Shown: positions 25,189 to 34,054 of the stretch, one piece after another
How the letters are laid out: each line of letters begins with the position of its first letter
How positions within the stretch are numbered: position 1 is the stretch's first letter
Assembly: GCF_003628305.1 (NCBI RefSeq)
Contig: NZ_RBZM01000005.1
Span: forward strand, 124,001 to 188,000
Source of the DNA: Cohnella endophytica
GTDB lineage: Bacteria > Bacillota > Bacilli > Paenibacillales > Paenibacillaceae
Direction of reading: 5' to 3'
Length of the DNA: 64,000 nucleotides
Notes under the pieces: generated by a model
Seen by the model: the letters and a program-made list of their open reading frames with translations, nothing else
The model's database searches: none
What the model was told of the DNA's origin: nothing
Translations under genes and position numbers: made by a program

Positions 25189-26314
25189 GGAGTGGAAGTA
25201 CTTAGCTGGCAGCAAGTACCTTATTGCGATTTTTATCGGCCCGCTGATTGCGGCATTGTTTTTTGGGTTAATGTTCTCGAAAAACCAAATCAACAAATCG
25301 CCGATTGTCGTTATTGACGAGGACCACAGCGCTTACTCGCGACAACTGATTGCGAAATTTAACGCGTCCCAGTATATGAAGGTCACGAATGTAATCGCGA
25401 GCCGAATGGACCCCGACACCTTGCTTGCGAACGAGAAGGCTGTAGCGGTCATTATGCTTCCTAATCAACTGGAGTTGCGTAAGCTGCAAGGGAAGTCTTC
25501 GAATATCGGGATTCTTATGGATAACACGATGCCCTCAGGGCTAACGGGGATCCGAACCGCAATACAGGAGATCCTCGCAACGGAAAATACGACTCTTTCC
25601 ATGACACGCCTGGGGCAAAGCGGAATGGATGCGGAAACTGCCAAAGGGCTTATCTCTCCGTTATCTCTCCAACAGCGAATGCTGTTTAATCCGACGACAA
25701 GTTATGTCGGTTTTATGGTTCTTGGATTCGTGAATATCATCGTGCTAATGATGACAACTAGCGCAGCCGGATCGATTGCGCCTCGTCTTCGCAAAGAAGG
25801 GAAGTTGCTTGCAAACGGCATGTCGCCTGTTCAGCTCTGGGTTCGCAGCGCACCGTATGCTGTTCTGAGTACATCTTCTTTACTCCTTAGTTATGGACTA
25901 CTAAAGCAAGTAGGAAATATGCGGTTTGAAGCGGAGCCTTATCTTTTTATTATCCCATTGCTGGTTTATTCTTTTGCCTTGTCTCTTATGGGGATATTGA
26001 TTGGGTATACGGCCAAAGATGCTTCCAAAGTGGGTTCAAGAACAAGCCTTGTCTTATATCCGTCGTTTCTAGCTACCGGGATTCAATTGACCCCGCTTGC
26101 GTTCCCGAAGTTTTTTCAGGTCACCGCATGGGCGTTGCCGATGAACTGGCTTAACCGATTAATCCGTGGAATGGCATTTCGGAATGGATCGCTGACAGCC
26201 TACAGTCTGGAGATCGGAGCGCTGCTAGTCATTATTGGCGTTGCATCCTTGTTAATCGGATTGTTGATGCTTCGAGAAGCGCGCAAAACGAGTTCTCCTT
26301 CGGTTAGCAGCTAA
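25172..26314 (+). CDS. ABC-2 type permease (export)
   Basis: 380-aa ABC-2 family membrane protein. An N-terminal helix (LIAIFIGPLIAALFFGLMF) is followed by an extracytoplasmic domain (about 40-175; VVIDEDHSAYSRQLIAKF), then five hydrophobic segments, matching the YhgE/YhhJ-like PF12698 layout. ATG at 25172 is 9 nt after GGAGG inside the previous gene, so the two are translationally coupled. No ATP-binding subunit lies in this unit, so the pump would need an ATPase encoded elsewhere. Drug or lipid export is plausible. Confidence 0.82.
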   Translation: MKSLTEEWKYLAGSKYLIAIFIGPLIAALFFGLMFSKNQINKSPIVVIDEDHSAYSRQLIAKFNASQYMKVTNVIASRMDPDTLLANEKAVAVIMLPNQLELRKLQGKSSNIGILMDNTMPSGLTGIRTAIQEILATENTTLSMTRLGQSGMDAETAKGLISPLSLQQRMLFNPTTSYVGFMVLGFVNIIVLMMTTSAAGSIAPRLRKEGKLLANGMSPVQLWVRSAPYAVLSTSSLLLSYGLLKQVGNMRFEAEPYLFIIPLLVYSFALSLMGILIGYTAKDASKVGSRTSLVLYPSFLATGIQLTPLAFPKFFQVTAWALPMNWLNRLIRGMAFRNGSLTAYSLEIGALLVIIGVASLLIGLLMLREARKTSSPSVSS

Positions 26315-26350
26315 TGAAGGATTAGTCTCCGCTAGAGAGGAACTAAATTG

Positions 26351-26377
26351 GAGGAGCTTGCCGCAAAGCAGCTCCTC
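26351..26377. terminator. Hairpin between convergent genes
   Basis: Stem GAGGAGCT / AGCTCCTC (26351-26358, 26370-26377). No strong T run on either side, so it is a weak or bidirectional terminator. Confidence 0.45.
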
Positions 26378-26378
26378 A

Positions 26379-27932
26379 TTAAACTTCAAGAAGCACTCGA
26401 AGCGCGTTAGCTCCTTCATGGTCGGGTTGCAAGACTAATACTCTTTTCGCATAGTCCAATCCGGCGTCCGAATTCCCGACCTCATAAGAACAAACAGCCA
26501 AGTTATAGAGAACATCCGCGCTCGCGCAAGACTCCGTCCGGCCCACGGAACGTTCGAAGAACTCCAACGCATCTTCGAATAAATCCATCTGATAGAGTAC
26601 CATTCCGCACTCCAAAGCTAAATCAAGCTTCCCTCCCATGGAGTAGAAAGAGTTCCACATGATGCGAATTCCGCTGCGAAGATCGTCCATGTCGTCTTCG
26701 GTACTCGTCGGTAGCACAACAGAAATGCGCTTACGGCTTTGCAGGAACCACTCCGCGTCGTAGCGGCCCAATCGCCAGACCGCAAGGATTTGGCGTAGCT
26801 CCATGCGATCCAACTGTCCGTCAAACCATAGCTTCATGCTGAAAAAATCATCGGGTCCAAAACGATCCACGGATCTCCGATAGGCCAATCTCGTATTGGC
26901 GTAGCTCATCGGGTGTTGGAGCAAAAGAACGCAGCCTATATTCAAATCGTTATGATGATGTGAAGGGAAGAGCGTCTGAGCTCCTTTGAGCTCGAAAAAA
27001 GCTTGAATCGCATGATAATTGGCGGTTAACGAAAAGCTACCGTGATGTATGATCTTAGGCGGCTCGGAGAATTCCCACTTTTCTAATCGATGGTCTCCTT
27101 TATCGGCGGTGAGCAATAGAAATCCCTGTTGCGATAACGCGGCTAATCTTTCCAAACAACCTATCCCAATCGCTGGCAAGAGGATATGGGAATCCTCGAG
27201 CTTTTCTTTATATAGCTCAATAATATCGCGGTACGGGTACGATACCCGTTCGAATTCGTCAGACCGGACATAATCGTACTCGACAGTCGTTTGCCCTAAT
27301 ATTTCGGATGCGCTAAGCTTCGAAGATTGTTCCGGATAACGAAGGGTAACTTTGCATTCGTAAACTTTGCGTTCTTCCACGTAAATCAATTCTTGCGGGA
27401 TACTATCGAAAAAATAATTTGCGATGACGAGTAAAGGCTGGCGTAAATCCCCTGCTTGAATACGGACGCCGGACCGCAACAAGCGCAGTTCCGTATCCTT
27501 AACGGCATCGAAATGAGCGAAATCCAGAATTCCCTGCTCAGTGTAGGGGAGAAGGCCAGGGTGACGTTCCCAGTAAGCAATATTATTAACGGCTAAATCG
27601 CTCATCACGTAACGAAAAGAAGGCAGAGGAATTCCGGCATATTCCTTGAGCTCGCACAGTTCCTTAAGAACTTGAAACGCCAGACGGCCCGATCCCGATC
27701 CAAGCTCAACGATCGTTACGGGCTCCGAGATCTGACCGGCTTGGGCTCTATCTTGAAGAAACCCGAAAATAATTTCTGCGTATGCAGCCGCAATAGTCGG
27801 ATTGCTAGTGATGTATTGCGGGACTTCTTCGCTTTGCCAAGCCTTGATTCCCTGCTCTTCGTAATAAGAACGTTGCAGCTCCCACAAGGGAGATTCACTG
27901 AAACGGTAAGACCGGTTATTACTTTGCGCCAT
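26379..27932 (-). CDS. SAM-dependent methyltransferase (MidA/NDUFAF7-like) with C-terminal TPRs
   Basis: 517-aa protein. Residues about 60-330 resemble the PF02636-type methyltransferase fold: SAM motif I VELGSGSGRLAFQVL (around 75), and LLVIANYFFDSIPQELIYVEE, which corresponds to the family's ANEFFDALP-type motif. Residues about 430-517 contain tetratricopeptide-like repeats (ALECGMVLYQMDLFEDALEFFERSV and DVLYNLAVCSYEVGNSDAGLDYAKRVLVLQPDH). The substrate is probably a protein, judging from the family and the TPRs, but this is not shown. The ribosome site is poor. Confidence 0.65.
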   Translation of the reverse strand: MAQSNNRSYRFSESPLWELQRSYYEEQGIKAWQSEEVPQYITSNPTIAAAYAEIIFGFLQDRAQAGQISEPVTIVELGSGSGRLAFQVLKELCELKEYAGIPLPSFRYVMSDLAVNNIAYWERHPGLLPYTEQGILDFAHFDAVKDTELRLLRSGVRIQAGDLRQPLLVIANYFFDSIPQELIYVEERKVYECKVTLRYPEQSSKLSASEILGQTTVEYDYVRSDEFERVSYPYRDIIELYKEKLEDSHILLPAIGIGCLERLAALSQQGFLLLTADKGDHRLEKWEFSEPPKIIHHGSFSLTANYHAIQAFFELKGAQTLFPSHHHNDLNIGCVLLLQHPMSYANTRLAYRRSVDRFGPDDFFSMKLWFDGQLDRMELRQILAVWRLGRYDAEWFLQSRKRISVVLPTSTEDDMDDLRSGIRIMWNSFYSMGGKLDLALECGMVLYQMDLFEDALEFFERSVGRTESCASADVLYNLAVCSYEVGNSDAGLDYAKRVLVLQPDHEGANALRVLLEV

Positions 27933-28015
27933 CTAATAAAACCCGCTTTTCTTGAAGTTTAGGACCTTTTAGGATCAATATTTTTTAATGTTAACATTTT
28001 TCCCGAATAAATACC

Positions 28016-28044
28016 TTGCTTTTCGGTGAGGTTTGCTATAGTAT
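28016..28044 (+). promoter_or_regulatory. Promoter of the initiator tRNA gene
   Basis: TTGCTT (28016-28021), 17-bp spacer, TAGTAT (28039-28044), 47 bp before the tRNA. Confidence 0.55.
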
Positions 28045-28090
28045 AGGAACTCCGGTCGACGTAATTGATCGCCGTGCTCAGTTATACTTT

Positions 28091-28167
<77 letters not shown>

Positions 28168-28201
28168 ACTTACAATCAAATTTCGTTGTATAAATGAAAT
28201 A

Positions 28202-28241
28202 AACACCTTCATTCCATTATTCGTGGATTGAAGGTGTTTTT
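28202..28241 (+). terminator. Terminator after tRNA-fMet
   Basis: Stem AACACCTTCA / TGAAGGTGTT (28202-28211, 28229-28238) followed by T's. Confidence 0.9.
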
Positions 28242-28292
28242 GCAATTCCCGGCATGTCTGCCAAGCCTTGCAGCATCTATGGAATACATCCC

Positions 28293-28356
28293 TTGACATC
28301 GTCAACTGTAACGGATAATATTACAGTAAGAGTTAAATGTAATAGGTTCTGTTACA
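28293..28356 (+). promoter_or_regulatory. Promoter with twin palindromes before the IDEAL-domain gene
   Basis: TTGACA (28293-28298), 17-bp spacer, TAATAT (28316-28321). Two dyads of identical geometry, TGTAA-9 nt-TTACA, lie at 28307-28325 (over the -10) and 28338-28356, 31 bp apart. This looks like a two-site operator. The 9-nt spacing excludes the TnrA/GlnR box, which has 7. Confidence 0.6.
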
Positions 28357-28402
28357 GTTAATTTCCGCAGAAGTTCAATTTCCCGGACAGGTGGTGTCGT
28401 AA

Positions 28403-28774
28403 ATGAAATTCGAGGTAAGCGATTGGGTACAGGCGAAAACAAGGAACGGGGAGTTCGTGCATGGCTTTATCGAGTCATTGGACGAAGCGCAGCAGCTTGC
28501 TCAGTTGTTCGTCGTGCGTTCGGATAACGAGCAATCGGTGGGACAGCCGGCAACGGCGCTCGTCCATTGGCTCAGGAAACTTCCTCCGATCTCATTGGAG
28601 GAACCGGAGGCGATCCGAAGCCTAATCGATATCGCCCTTGCGACGCGAGACGAACAATGGTTCGCCGAATTGAGCGAACGGTTGTCTTCCGTTGAAACGC
28701 CAGGGAAGTCGGCGAATCCGATTCAAGAGCTCTCTAACCCGACCTATTCGAACCGGCTAAGACATAAAGTATAA
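28403..28774 (+). CDS. IDEAL-domain protein
   Basis: 123-aa protein. Residues about 1-60 look like a small beta-rich domain (FEVSDWVQAKTRNGEFVHGFIESLDE), and residues about 68-90 (RSLIDIALATRDEQWFAELSERL) match the IDEAL domain, a short helical hairpin found in several Bacillota proteins, some of which act as adaptors. The C-terminus is low complexity. The role is unknown. It is expressed alone, between a dyad-containing promoter and its own terminator. Confidence 0.75.
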   Translation: MKFEVSDWVQAKTRNGEFVHGFIESLDEAQQLAQLFVVRSDNEQSVGQPATALVHWLRKLPPISLEEPEAIRSLIDIALATRDEQWFAELSERLSSVETPGKSANPIQELSNPTYSNRLRHKV

Positions 28775-28791
28775 CTTGTTACGTATCGTAA

Positions 28792-28821
28792 GCTCATCCC
28801 GCGGCAGGGATGGGCTTTTTT
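28792..28821 (+). terminator. Terminator after the IDEAL gene
   Basis: Stem GCTCATCCC / GGGATGGGC (one G-U pair) with GCGGCA loop and TTTTTT. Confidence 0.9.
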
Positions 28822-28957
28822 GCTTCGTTTAGGGGCTAAGCTCAACTTGTCTGACAGGTAAAGATATTTTCAAATCGGTCATTTTCATTCCTTATCCGCA
28901 AGACCGTTTTTCTGTACCATAACAGTTAGATCAAATCTATCTGACGGGGTGTATGGG

Positions 28958-29872
28958 ATGGACAACACGACAATTAAGCAGGTGGAGCCGGCTCGGGGCG
29001 CTCGGAAAGAGAATCTGGCGGGTTATATATTCGTGGGCCCGCTATTCATCGGACTCACGGTGCTAACGATCATACCGACTCTCCTATCGCTTGTCCTTAG
29101 CTTTACGGACTGGAGCTTCATTGCAGGCTTCGACAAAATCAAATTCGTCGGCTTCAAGAATTACTCAATGCTGTTCGACGACAACGTCTTTCGCATTTCC
29201 ATGAAGAATAATCTTATTTTGCTGCTCGTCGTTCCGATTCAATTGGTGCTTTCGCTTATTATCGCGGTCGTCATCGATCGCTTCGTTTTTTTTAAGAGCT
29301 TTTTCAAGGTGATCTTTTTCCTGCCTTACATCTCCAGCATCGTCGCCGTGGCGATCGTGTTCCAGCTATTGTTCCATCCGTCCTACGGTCCGATTAACCA
29401 GTTCCTGCTGGCGATCGGCGTGAAGAATCCGCCCTTGTGGCTCGCGGATATTCATTACGCCCTGCCTTCGGTCATGATCATTCTGGTGTGGATCGGAATC
29501 GGTTTTTGCTTGATCGTTTACTTGGCGGCGTTGCAATCGATTCCGAGGGATTTGTACGAATCCGCGGACATCGACGGTGCCGGTTCTTGGACGAGGTTCA
29601 TGAAGATCACGTTTCCGCTCGTCTCGCCGACGACTTTCTTCTTGCTCGTGACCGGTCTCATCAGCACGTTCAAATCGTTCGACATCATTAAAGTGCTCAC
29701 GGAAGGGAAACCCGCTTATTCGACTTCCGTCATTACTTATTACTTGTACACGACAGCGTTCGAGAACTTGAAGACGGGATACGCATCGGCGATCGCCTGG
29801 TTCCTGTTCGGATGCGTGCTTCTCATTACTCTCGTGCAGTTGAACGTCCAAAAACGCTGGGTGAACTACTAA
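28958..29872 (+). CDS. Sugar ABC transporter permease (MalF-type)
   Basis: 304-aa inner-membrane subunit of a CUT1-type carbohydrate importer with six predicted helices. The ATPase-contact EAA loop reads ESADIDGAGSWTRFMKITFPLVSP. Start chosen at ATG 28958 after GGGGTG; an in-frame GTG three codons upstream is less likely. It is followed at 27 bp by the partner permease. No ATPase gene is nearby; importers of this kind in Bacillota usually use a shared MsmX-type ATPase. Confidence 0.92.
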   Translation: MDNTTIKQVEPARGARKENLAGYIFVGPLFIGLTVLTIIPTLLSLVLSFTDWSFIAGFDKIKFVGFKNYSMLFDDNVFRISMKNNLILLLVVPIQLVLSLIIAVVIDRFVFFKSFFKVIFFLPYISSIVAVAIVFQLLFHPSYGPINQFLLAIGVKNPPLWLADIHYALPSVMIILVWIGIGFCLIVYLAALQSIPRDLYESADIDGAGSWTRFMKITFPLVSPTTFFLLVTGLISTFKSFDIIKVLTEGKPAYSTSVITYYLYTTAFENLKTGYASAIAWFLFGCVLLITLVQLNVQKRWVNY

Positions 29873-29899
29873 AGCAAAAGACTAGAATCGAGGTGGCAT

Positions 29900-30733
29900 A
29901 TGGATAAACAAAATAAAATCGGCAAATGGATCGCGACGATCCTGCTTGCCTTCGTCGGCATCGCCTTCATCTTGCCGTTCGTGTGGATGATTTCGGCATC
30001 GTTCAAGCCCGAGATCGACGTATTCAAATATCCGATCGACTGGATACCGAAGCATTGGAACGCTTATGAGAACTATAAGGACGTTTGGTCCGGAGAGCAT
30101 CCATTCGCGCTGTATTATTGGAACACGATCAAAGTAACGGTTCTTACGACGCTTTTATCGCTCCTCGTCTCCAGCATGGCCGCTTACGGCTTCTCGCATC
30201 TGGAATTCCGCGGCAAAAACTTTTTGTTCGTCATCGTACTCATGACGTTCATGGTTCCCAGCGCATCGATCCTCGTGCCGCAGTTTTTGATTTTCAAATG
30301 GCTGCACTTGTTCGACAGTCACACGGGCTTGATTATCATTGGCTCGTTCAGTGCGCTCGGTACTTTCATGCTTCGACAGTTTTTCATGGGTATCCATAAA
30401 GATTATCTGGACGCGGGAAGAATGGACGGCGCCGGACACCCCCGCTTGTTCATGGGAATCGCGCTTCCTCTAGTAAGACCAGCGCTTGCAACCTATGGTA
30501 TACTGCGGTTTATCTGGACTTGGAACGACTACGCGAATCCGCTCATCTTCCTGCGCAGCGACAAGCTCGCGACGGTTCAGATCGGCATCCAGAAGTTCGC
30601 GACGGAGAGCGGCGCTTTCTACTCCCTGATCATGGCGGGAACGGTATCCGCGATCATTCCGCTAATCGTGATCTTCATCGTCGGCCAGAAGCAAGTTATC
30701 GAAGGCGTCGCGCTCGGCGGGGTAAAAGGGTAA
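29900..30733 (+). CDS. Sugar ABC transporter permease (MalG-type)
   Basis: 277-aa second permease subunit with six helices. The EAA loop is DAGRMDGAGHPRLFMGIALPLVRP, and the C-terminus ends VGQKQVIEGVALGGVKG as in MalG/YesQ-type proteins. It forms the membrane pore with the gene before it. The solute-binding protein gene follows 107 bp later, which reverses the more usual order with the binding protein first. Confidence 0.92.
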   Translation: MDKQNKIGKWIATILLAFVGIAFILPFVWMISASFKPEIDVFKYPIDWIPKHWNAYENYKDVWSGEHPFALYYWNTIKVTVLTTLLSLLVSSMAAYGFSHLEFRGKNFLFVIVLMTFMVPSASILVPQFLIFKWLHLFDSHTGLIIIGSFSALGTFMLRQFFMGIHKDYLDAGRMDGAGHPRLFMGIALPLVRPALATYGILRFIWTWNDYANPLIFLRSDKLATVQIGIQKFATESGAFYSLIMAGTVSAIIPLIVIFIVGQKQVIEGVALGGVKG

Positions 30734-30803
30734 AAATATTTTCGAATAAGTAAAAATAGGCGCTCTGGCGGCTAAACCAAAAATGATAATTTTAGATTGT
30801 AAA

Positions 30804-30817
30804 TAAAAGTGCTTTCA
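30804..30817 (+). promoter_or_regulatory. Possible catabolite-response element
   Basis: TAAAAGTGCTTTCA (reverse TGAAAGCACTTTTA) resembles the cre consensus TGAAAGCGCTNNCA except for the central G to A change, and lies 23 bp before the binding-protein gene. Confidence 0.35.
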
Positions 30818-30839
30818 ACATATAGGGAGGGTTTACGGT

Positions 30840-32213
30840 ATGAAAAGAAAATGGTTATCGATCGTCTCAACCGCAGTAATCGCAACAAGCGTATTGTCCG
30901 CCTGCGGCAACAACAATAACGGAGGCAACAATGCTTCCAATTCTCCAAGCCCTTCGGAGAGCGCTTCCCAGAGCGCAAGTCCTTCGGCTAACAAAGAGCC
31001 GGTTACGATCAAGTTCCTAGGCTGGGAGAAAGCTTCTGTGTACCAACCCGCGATCGACGCGTTCGAGCAGAAATACCCGGAAATCCACGTCGATTACACG
31101 CCGCTCGTGGAGAACGATTCCAATGAATCGATCAAAAAAATCGATCTCATGTACGCTTCCGGAGACACATTCGACGTCTTCACGCTTAACTCGGCGCCCG
31201 CGTTCGCGCAACGCGCTTCCAACGGCATGCTGGAACCGGTAGATGATTACCTTGCTAAAGAAGGCGTGAAATACGAGGACGAGTATAAAGCGGAGCAACA
31301 GAAGTACGAAGGCAAAAGATACTCCTTGCCGGGCAAATTCGGCCCTTGGTTCATCTTGCTCAACAAAGCGAAGCTCGATGAAGCGGGTCTTGCGGTTCCG
31401 ACTAGCTGGACATGGGACGAATTCCGCGACTACGCGAAGAAGCTGACGAAGGGCGATGGCCCGACCAAGACTTATGGCGCCCATTTCCACGAGTGGAAAG
31501 ACTACTTCTTGCTGAACTTGTACAGTTCTTCTCAAGATCAAGGCATCATGAAGGACGACGGATTGAACCTGAACGCCGACAACCCTCTCATGAAGAGCTC
31601 TTTGGAACTTCGTTATGCGATGGAGAAGACGGATAAGTCCGCGACTCCTTACCAAGACGTCATCACGCAGAAGATCCCTTACCGCGACCAATATTTCCAA
31701 CAACGCGGAGTTATGCTGCCGACCGGTCCTTGGATGGTTTCCGAAGCGGGCGGCACGGACAAAATCCCTGCGACGTTCGTCTCGGCGTTCGCTCCATGGC
31801 CGACGAACAACAAAGGCGACGAAATCTATTCTTACGGCGGAGCGGATCCGCTCGTCATTTCCTCGAAGTCGAAGCACAAGGAAGAATCGTATAAGTTCCT
31901 GCGGTACTTGTCCACGGAAGGCATGTCGTTAACGAAGCAATTGTCCGCATGGAAGAAAGCAGACTTGGCTTCGGAAGTCGATCAGATCGTTTCGGCTACC
32001 AAATCTCCGGACATGATCGACAAAGCGTCGCTCATCAATACGCTTAGCGTTACGAAATTGCCGGTTCCTCCGATTACCGTATCTTATGCGGGCGATTTGG
32101 AGAAAGCTTATATCGCGGAAGCGGATAAATATATGCTTGGAGTATCCGATATCGATTCGACGATCGCGAGCATCAAGACGAATCTCCAGAAAATTATTGA
32201 TGCAAATAAGTAA
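30840..32213 (+). CDS. Sugar ABC transporter substrate-binding lipoprotein
   Basis: 457-aa extracellular solute-binding protein of family 1. The signal peptide ends in lipobox LSAC with lipidated Cys22, followed by a flexible linker rich in N, G, S and P (to about 52) and the binding domain (VTIKFLGWEKASVYQPAIDAFEQKYPEIHVDY). It captures a sugar or oligosaccharide for the two upstream permeases. The sugar is unknown; no glycoside hydrolase is adjacent. AGGGAGG fixes the start. Confidence 0.92.
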   Translation: MKRKWLSIVSTAVIATSVLSACGNNNNGGNNASNSPSPSESASQSASPSANKEPVTIKFLGWEKASVYQPAIDAFEQKYPEIHVDYTPLVENDSNESIKKIDLMYASGDTFDVFTLNSAPAFAQRASNGMLEPVDDYLAKEGVKYEDEYKAEQQKYEGKRYSLPGKFGPWFILLNKAKLDEAGLAVPTSWTWDEFRDYAKKLTKGDGPTKTYGAHFHEWKDYFLLNLYSSSQDQGIMKDDGLNLNADNPLMKSSLELRYAMEKTDKSATPYQDVITQKIPYRDQYFQQRGVMLPTGPWMVSEAGGTDKIPATFVSAFAPWPTNNKGDEIYSYGGADPLVISSKSKHKEESYKFLRYLSTEGMSLTKQLSAWKKADLASEVDQIVSATKSPDMIDKASLINTLSVTKLPVPPITVSYAGDLEKAYIAEADKYMLGVSDIDSTIASIKTNLQKIIDANK

Positions 32214-32236
32214 CAACAATTTTATAATGACGAGGA

Positions 32237-32263
32237 GGATGCCTGTACGGCATCCCCTTTTTT
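32237..32263 (+). terminator. Terminator between binding-protein and kinase genes
   Basis: Stem GGATGCC / GGCATCC (32237-32243, 32249-32255) followed by CCTTTTTT. It probably lowers read-through into the regulatory genes. Confidence 0.85.
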
Positions 32264-32293
32264 CATTGCCGCTGCGGATTGGGGGTTACGGGA

Positions 32294-34054
32294 ATGCGAT
32301 TTCCTGTATTTAGTTGGAGACAGAAGCTTATGATCACCTCGCTCTTATGCCTCGTGCTTCCGACCGTCCTCACGCTGGTGCTGACGGGACTCTACACCAA
32401 GAACGAGTTGAAGAACAAGGCGGTCGCCAAGTCTGAGCAATCGCTGGAAGTAGCGGAGCTCTACGAATCCAACCTTATGAAGGATATGATCAACGCCTTC
32501 AACTCCATTCAATACGACAGCGAGATGATCACGGATTTACGAGTGGCATGGACCAAGTACAAGAAGGACAATACCGGAACGGTGGACTTTTTCTCCTTTA
32601 AGCAAATCGCGGAGAAGCTGGAGCGCATCACGTTTTTCGGCGGGCAGACGTATGTAACGATCTTGCTTCCGAACGGACTATATTTTACTAACTATTCGAC
32701 TTACAAGAACGATTTAGCTTCTATGTATGAAGAACCCTGGCTTAAGAAATTGTCGAAGGAGCCGACCAATACGACTTCTTGGCTAGGTACGCAACGCAAC
32801 TACGTCAAAGCGGATGCCGAGAAGACCCCGAATTTGGTGACGATCGTGCGCACGTTTCAGCTGTACAATCATAGCCCCAACGCCTATATCATTATGAGCA
32901 AGCCCGAGATGCAATTCAGTCAGATTTTTTCCAAATACGCCGCCGACCAAGTGATGATGCTTCTGGATGAGGACGGTAAAATCATTTCGCACACGAACGC
33001 CGACCAGATCGGCCTGACGTTCAAGGAGTCAAGCACGGGCAATGTCGTGATGTGGAACGGTCTAGAGTACTTATCGGTCAGCCATCCTTTGCCTTTCGCC
33101 GGATGGAGCATGCGGAGTTTGACGCCTTATCATTCCGTTACGAGCAAGATAGGCAACGTGTTTAATTACGTGTTTATATTGCAGATCGTGTTCTTCATGA
33201 TTTTCGCGATCGTGCTTCTCTACTTCCTGAATCAATGGACCAAACCGATTATGAGGGTGGCGCGGACGGCTTCCAAGGTGGAAAAAGGGTTTCTGGAAGA
33301 ACGTTCCAACGTGCAAGGGCGAGACGAGATCGGACACCTGGGCTCGGCTTTCGACAAGATGCTCGATCGGTTCGAGGAGATGATCCGTCAGATCGAGTGG
33401 GAGCAGAACCGGAAGCGCATGGCCGAACTCGAATTGCTGCAAGCCCAGATCAATCCTCATTTTCTATTCAATACGCTTAACTCTATCCGAATGAGGGCGA
33501 TTCTGAAGGGCGAACACGAAATCGGAGGCATTATCGGCTCTTTGTCGACATTGCTGAGGATGACCATTAACCGGAACAATGAATTCGTACCGCTTCACGA
33601 GGAAGTCGGCACGGTTGAACATTATATGCAGCTCATGAATTTCAGGCACCACGAAGGAGTCACGCTCACGGTTAATCTTGCATCCGATTCCCTGCTCGAA
33701 TCGATTCCCAGGTTCACGCTTCAACCCCTGATCGAGAACGCTTACATTCATGGTCTGAAACAGAAACAGGGAGAAATCTCGATCTCGGCATGGAAAAATG
33801 CTTTTTTCCTGCTTATCGAGATTAAAGATACCGGAGTCGGGATATCAGAGGAGAAGCTAAAGGAAATCAAGAGCGGAACTCCGATGTCCGGAATCGGGTT
33901 GAAAAACGTGAGCGAGCGGCTGCAAATCATATACGGCGAGATGTTCGCCATGGAGCTGGATAGTACGCCGGGCTCCGGACTATCGATTTTATTGAAAATC
34001 CCGCTGAATGCTAGAGAGGGGAATGGGGATGCACCAAGCCATTCTGGTGGATGA
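32294..34054 (+). CDS. YesM-type sensor histidine kinase
   Basis: 586-aa membrane kinase. One helix at about 10-32, an extracytoplasmic sensor domain to about 290, a second helix (VFILQIVFFMIFAIVLLYFL), HAMP (KPIMRVARTASKVEKG), a His_kinase domain with phospho-acceptor His in INPHFLFNTLNSIRM, and a HATPase domain (LQPLIENAYIHGLK; GVGISEEKL). The family senses sugars or wall fragments and controls importer genes. Start chosen at ATG 32294 after GGGGG. Its 3' end overlaps the response regulator gene. Confidence 0.93.
   Translation: MRFPVFSWRQKLMITSLLCLVLPTVLTLVLTGLYTKNELKNKAVAKSEQSLEVAELYESNLMKDMINAFNSIQYDSEMITDLRVAWTKYKKDNTGTVDFFSFKQIAEKLERITFFGGQTYVTILLPNGLYFTNYSTYKNDLASMYEEPWLKKLSKEPTNTTSWLGTQRNYVKADAEKTPNLVTIVRTFQLYNHSPNAYIIMSKPEMQFSQIFSKYAADQVMMLLDEDGKIISHTNADQIGLTFKESSTGNVVMWNGLEYLSVSHPLPFAGWSMRSLTPYHSVTSKIGNVFNYVFILQIVFFMIFAIVLLYFLNQWTKPIMRVARTASKVEKGFLEERSNVQGRDEIGHLGSAFDKMLDRFEEMIRQIEWEQNRKRMAELELLQAQINPHFLFNTLNSIRMRAILKGEHEIGGIIGSLSTLLRMTINRNNEFVPLHEEVGTVEHYMQLMNFRHHEGVTLTVNLASDSLLESIPRFTLQPLIENAYIHGLKQKQGEISISAWKNAFFLLIEIKDTGVGISEEKLKEIKSGTPMSGIGLKNVSERLQIIYGEMFAMELDSTPGSGLSILLKIPLNAREGNGDAPSHSGG

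Noticed and set aside
28307..28325. TnrA/GlnR box before the IDEAL gene
   Set aside because: The half-sites TGTAA and TTACA are 9 nt apart; the TnrA/GlnR consensus TGTNAN7TNACA needs 7.
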